DNA from: Sulfurivirga caldicuralii
Lineage (GTDB): Bacteria; Pseudomonadota; Gammaproteobacteria; Thiomicrospirales; Thiomicrospiraceae
DNA length: 14,477 bases
Assembly: GCA_015661715.1 (NCBI GenBank)
Contig: DQVN01000153.1
Location: forward strand, 1 to 14,477
Direction: 5' to 3'
In this document: piece by piece, positions 13,197 to 14,477 of the stretch
How positions within the stretch are numbered: the first letter of the stretch is position 1
Layout: each line of letters begins with the position of its first letter
The notes under the pieces: generated by a model
What the model was told of the DNA's origin: nothing
The model's database searches: none
What the model saw: the letters and a program-made list of their open reading frames with translations, nothing else
Position numbers and translations under genes: made by a program

Positions 13197-14477
13197 GGAT
13201 ATTGACGGGCCTTATCCTCCTGACGCTGGCGTTGGGTGCTCAGGCCAAGCGCATCAAAATTTACCCGGCCGAACCTATGTTGGGACAGGCAGTGACCCTC
13301 TCCATGCCGGCGGATATTGAATTTATCGAAAAACGCTTCAACTGGGCGGCGCTGGAAAAATGCTTTGCCGTGGCCCAAGCCGACTATGGTTCAGAACGGG
13401 TGCGCTTCACCCTTTACCCTTATCAAGCCGGCCCCTGTGAGATTAAACGGGAAAAATGGGAAACCTGGGAGGTGCCTAGTCATTTCAATATACGGCCTAA
13501 TCCGGCGGTGAGTGTCCGCTGGACGGCGCCAAAGGCGCAGGTCTTCGCCCGTGAGGCGATTGTATGGCAGGCTCAAGTGCAGCTAACTGAACACAGCGGC
13601 TACAGCGTCTGGCTGCAACAGCCGGGCAAGGGGGCACTGACTTACCGCTTCAGTCCCGATGAGATAACAGAGGAATTGTTCACCGCAGTGGGCTGGCTGG
13701 AGCAGACAGGCAAGCAGAAGCTCTACAGCCCCTTTGTTGCGGTGAAAAATCCGGGCGGGCAGGTGTGGCGTTTTCCCGCACCGCCGCAAATGATCAAGGT
13801 CGTACCCCTGCCGGTGTATCTGCCAGCGAATATTGTGGTTGGCAAGTTGCATTGGCAGATATCCTCGCTGCCTTCAATCTGGCCGCGATCCGACTTGTTG
13901 ACACTGCCGTTGCGTTTAGGCGGGCCCAATATCAACCCTGCGTGGCTGCCAGCTATTGATCAACATTTGCCCCCAACCAAAGGGGTGCGTTGGCTGGTGG
14001 CCAGCCGTCAGGTGCAGAATCAGTGGCAAGGGGGGCAACTGATCAGTCAGGTTCGTTTAGATCAACCGGTGCAGTTTCAAGGGTGGGGGCGAATTGAGCT
14101 GCCCCCTCTATCCGTGCGCTACTTTGATCCGGACACGCGCCGGTTGGAGGAAGCGACCCTGACATTACCCACCGTAGTGGTATTGCCCGCCTGGTTGATA
14201 AGAACAGGTCAACTGCTGATCGCCCTGGTGGGGCTGGCTACTGCGCTGATGATCCTCTATGGCCTGTGGTGGCTGCTCTGGTATGGCTGGTTGTGGCGCC
14301 AGCGCAGACAGACGCCGGACCAATTATGGGCTGCCATGGGCGCATTTATCCGCTGGACCCGCTTCAAATCGCCACCCGCCTCACTGACGCCCAATCAGTG
14401 GCTGGACACCCTGCCCCGCTTGCTCCGGCCCCACTGGCGGGAAACCGTTGAGCATTTGAACCGGGCGTTGTTTTCCT
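13190..14477 (+). CDS. BatD-like membrane protein (C-terminus cut by window edge)
   Basis: From ATG 13190 the frame stays open for 429 codons to the end of the window. It begins with a signal peptide (MVRILTGLILLTLALGAQA). A long extracytoplasmic part of beta-rich character follows, containing VRYFDPDTRRLEE (about 309-321), which matches the YFDP element of BatD proteins. A membrane segment lies at about 337-365, then a basic tail that looks cytoplasmic (FIRWTRFKSPP, LTPNQWLDTLPRLL). This fits the BatD/oxygen-tolerance family, usually the last gene of such operons. The start overlaps the TPR gene by seven bases. The missing C-terminal part is probably short. Assignment rests on operon position, layout and the YFDP motif. 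Confidence 0.82.
   Translation, partial: MVRILTGLILLTLALGAQAKRIKIYPAEPMLGQAVTLSMPADIEFIEKRFNWAALEKCFAVAQADYGSERVRFTLYPYQAGPCEIKREKWETWEVPSHFNIRPNPAVSVRWTAPKAQVFAREAIVWQAQVQLTEHSGYSVWLQQPGKGALTYRFSPDEITEELFTAVGWLEQTGKQKLYSPFVAVKNPGGQVWRFPAPPQMIKVVPLPVYLPANIVVGKLHWQISSLPSIWPRSDLLTLPLRLGGPNINPAWLPAIDQHLPPTKGVRWLVASRQVQNQWQGGQLISQVRLDQPVQFQGWGRIELPPLSVRYFDPDTRRLEEATLTLPTVVVLPAWLIRTGQLLIALVGLATALMILYGLWWLLWYGWLWRQRRQTPDQLWAAMGAFIRWTRFKSPPASLTPNQWLDTLPRLLRPHWRETVEHLNRALFS

Overview
The window looks like the chromosome of a proteobacterium of moderate to high GC content. The best guess is a gammaproteobacterium. The wobble-uridine genes cmoA, cmoB and cmoM occur together with a lipoprotein lytic transglycosylase of the MltC type, a combination typical of Gammaproteobacteria. 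A deep lineage such as the magnetotactic cocci cannot be excluded. No rRNA, tRNA, transposase, phage or cas gene was seen.

Left block (1-6211, all minus strand). Read in the direction of transcription it runs cmoM - mltC - a decayed MgtC/DUF4010 membrane protein gene - cmoA - cmoB - moxR - DUF58 (cut by the window edge). cmoM/mltC and cmoA/cmoB each overlap by 4 bases (ATGA). cmoA and cmoB make and transfer the carboxymethyl group for uridine-5-oxyacetic acid at tRNA position 34, and cmoM methyl-esterifies it. The MgtC/DUF4010 gene carries one nonsense codon and three single-base frameshifts.

Centre (6212-7320, no protein gene). A plus-strand promoter region and an AT-rich leader precede a CRISPR-like array of six 36-bp repeats and five unique 32-37 bp spacers (6646-7037). 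The last repeat is degenerate and runs into a strong intrinsic terminator (7035-7068). No cas gene lies within about 6.5 kb on either side. Nothing was recognised in 7069-7320.

Right block (7321-14477). A minus-strand ArsR-type repressor fused to a rhodanese domain lies divergent to a plus-strand MoxR/Bat operon: moxR - DUF58 - DUF4381 - vWA - vWA - TPR protein - BatD-like (cut by the window edge). The genes are tightly packed or overlapping. A 9-6-9 inverted repeat between the repressor and moxR overlaps candidate promoters in both directions, so the sulfur-sensing repressor may control both. Bases 8046-8222 look like an untranslated leader of the operon.

The left block also has a moxR-DUF58 pair, so the window holds two MoxR/Bat-type loci pointing away from each other. 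Three near-perfect parS palindromes (core GTTTCACATGAAAC or its complement) lie at 164-179, 3023-3038 and 10354-10369, which suggests the region is close to the chromosome origin and bound by ParB.
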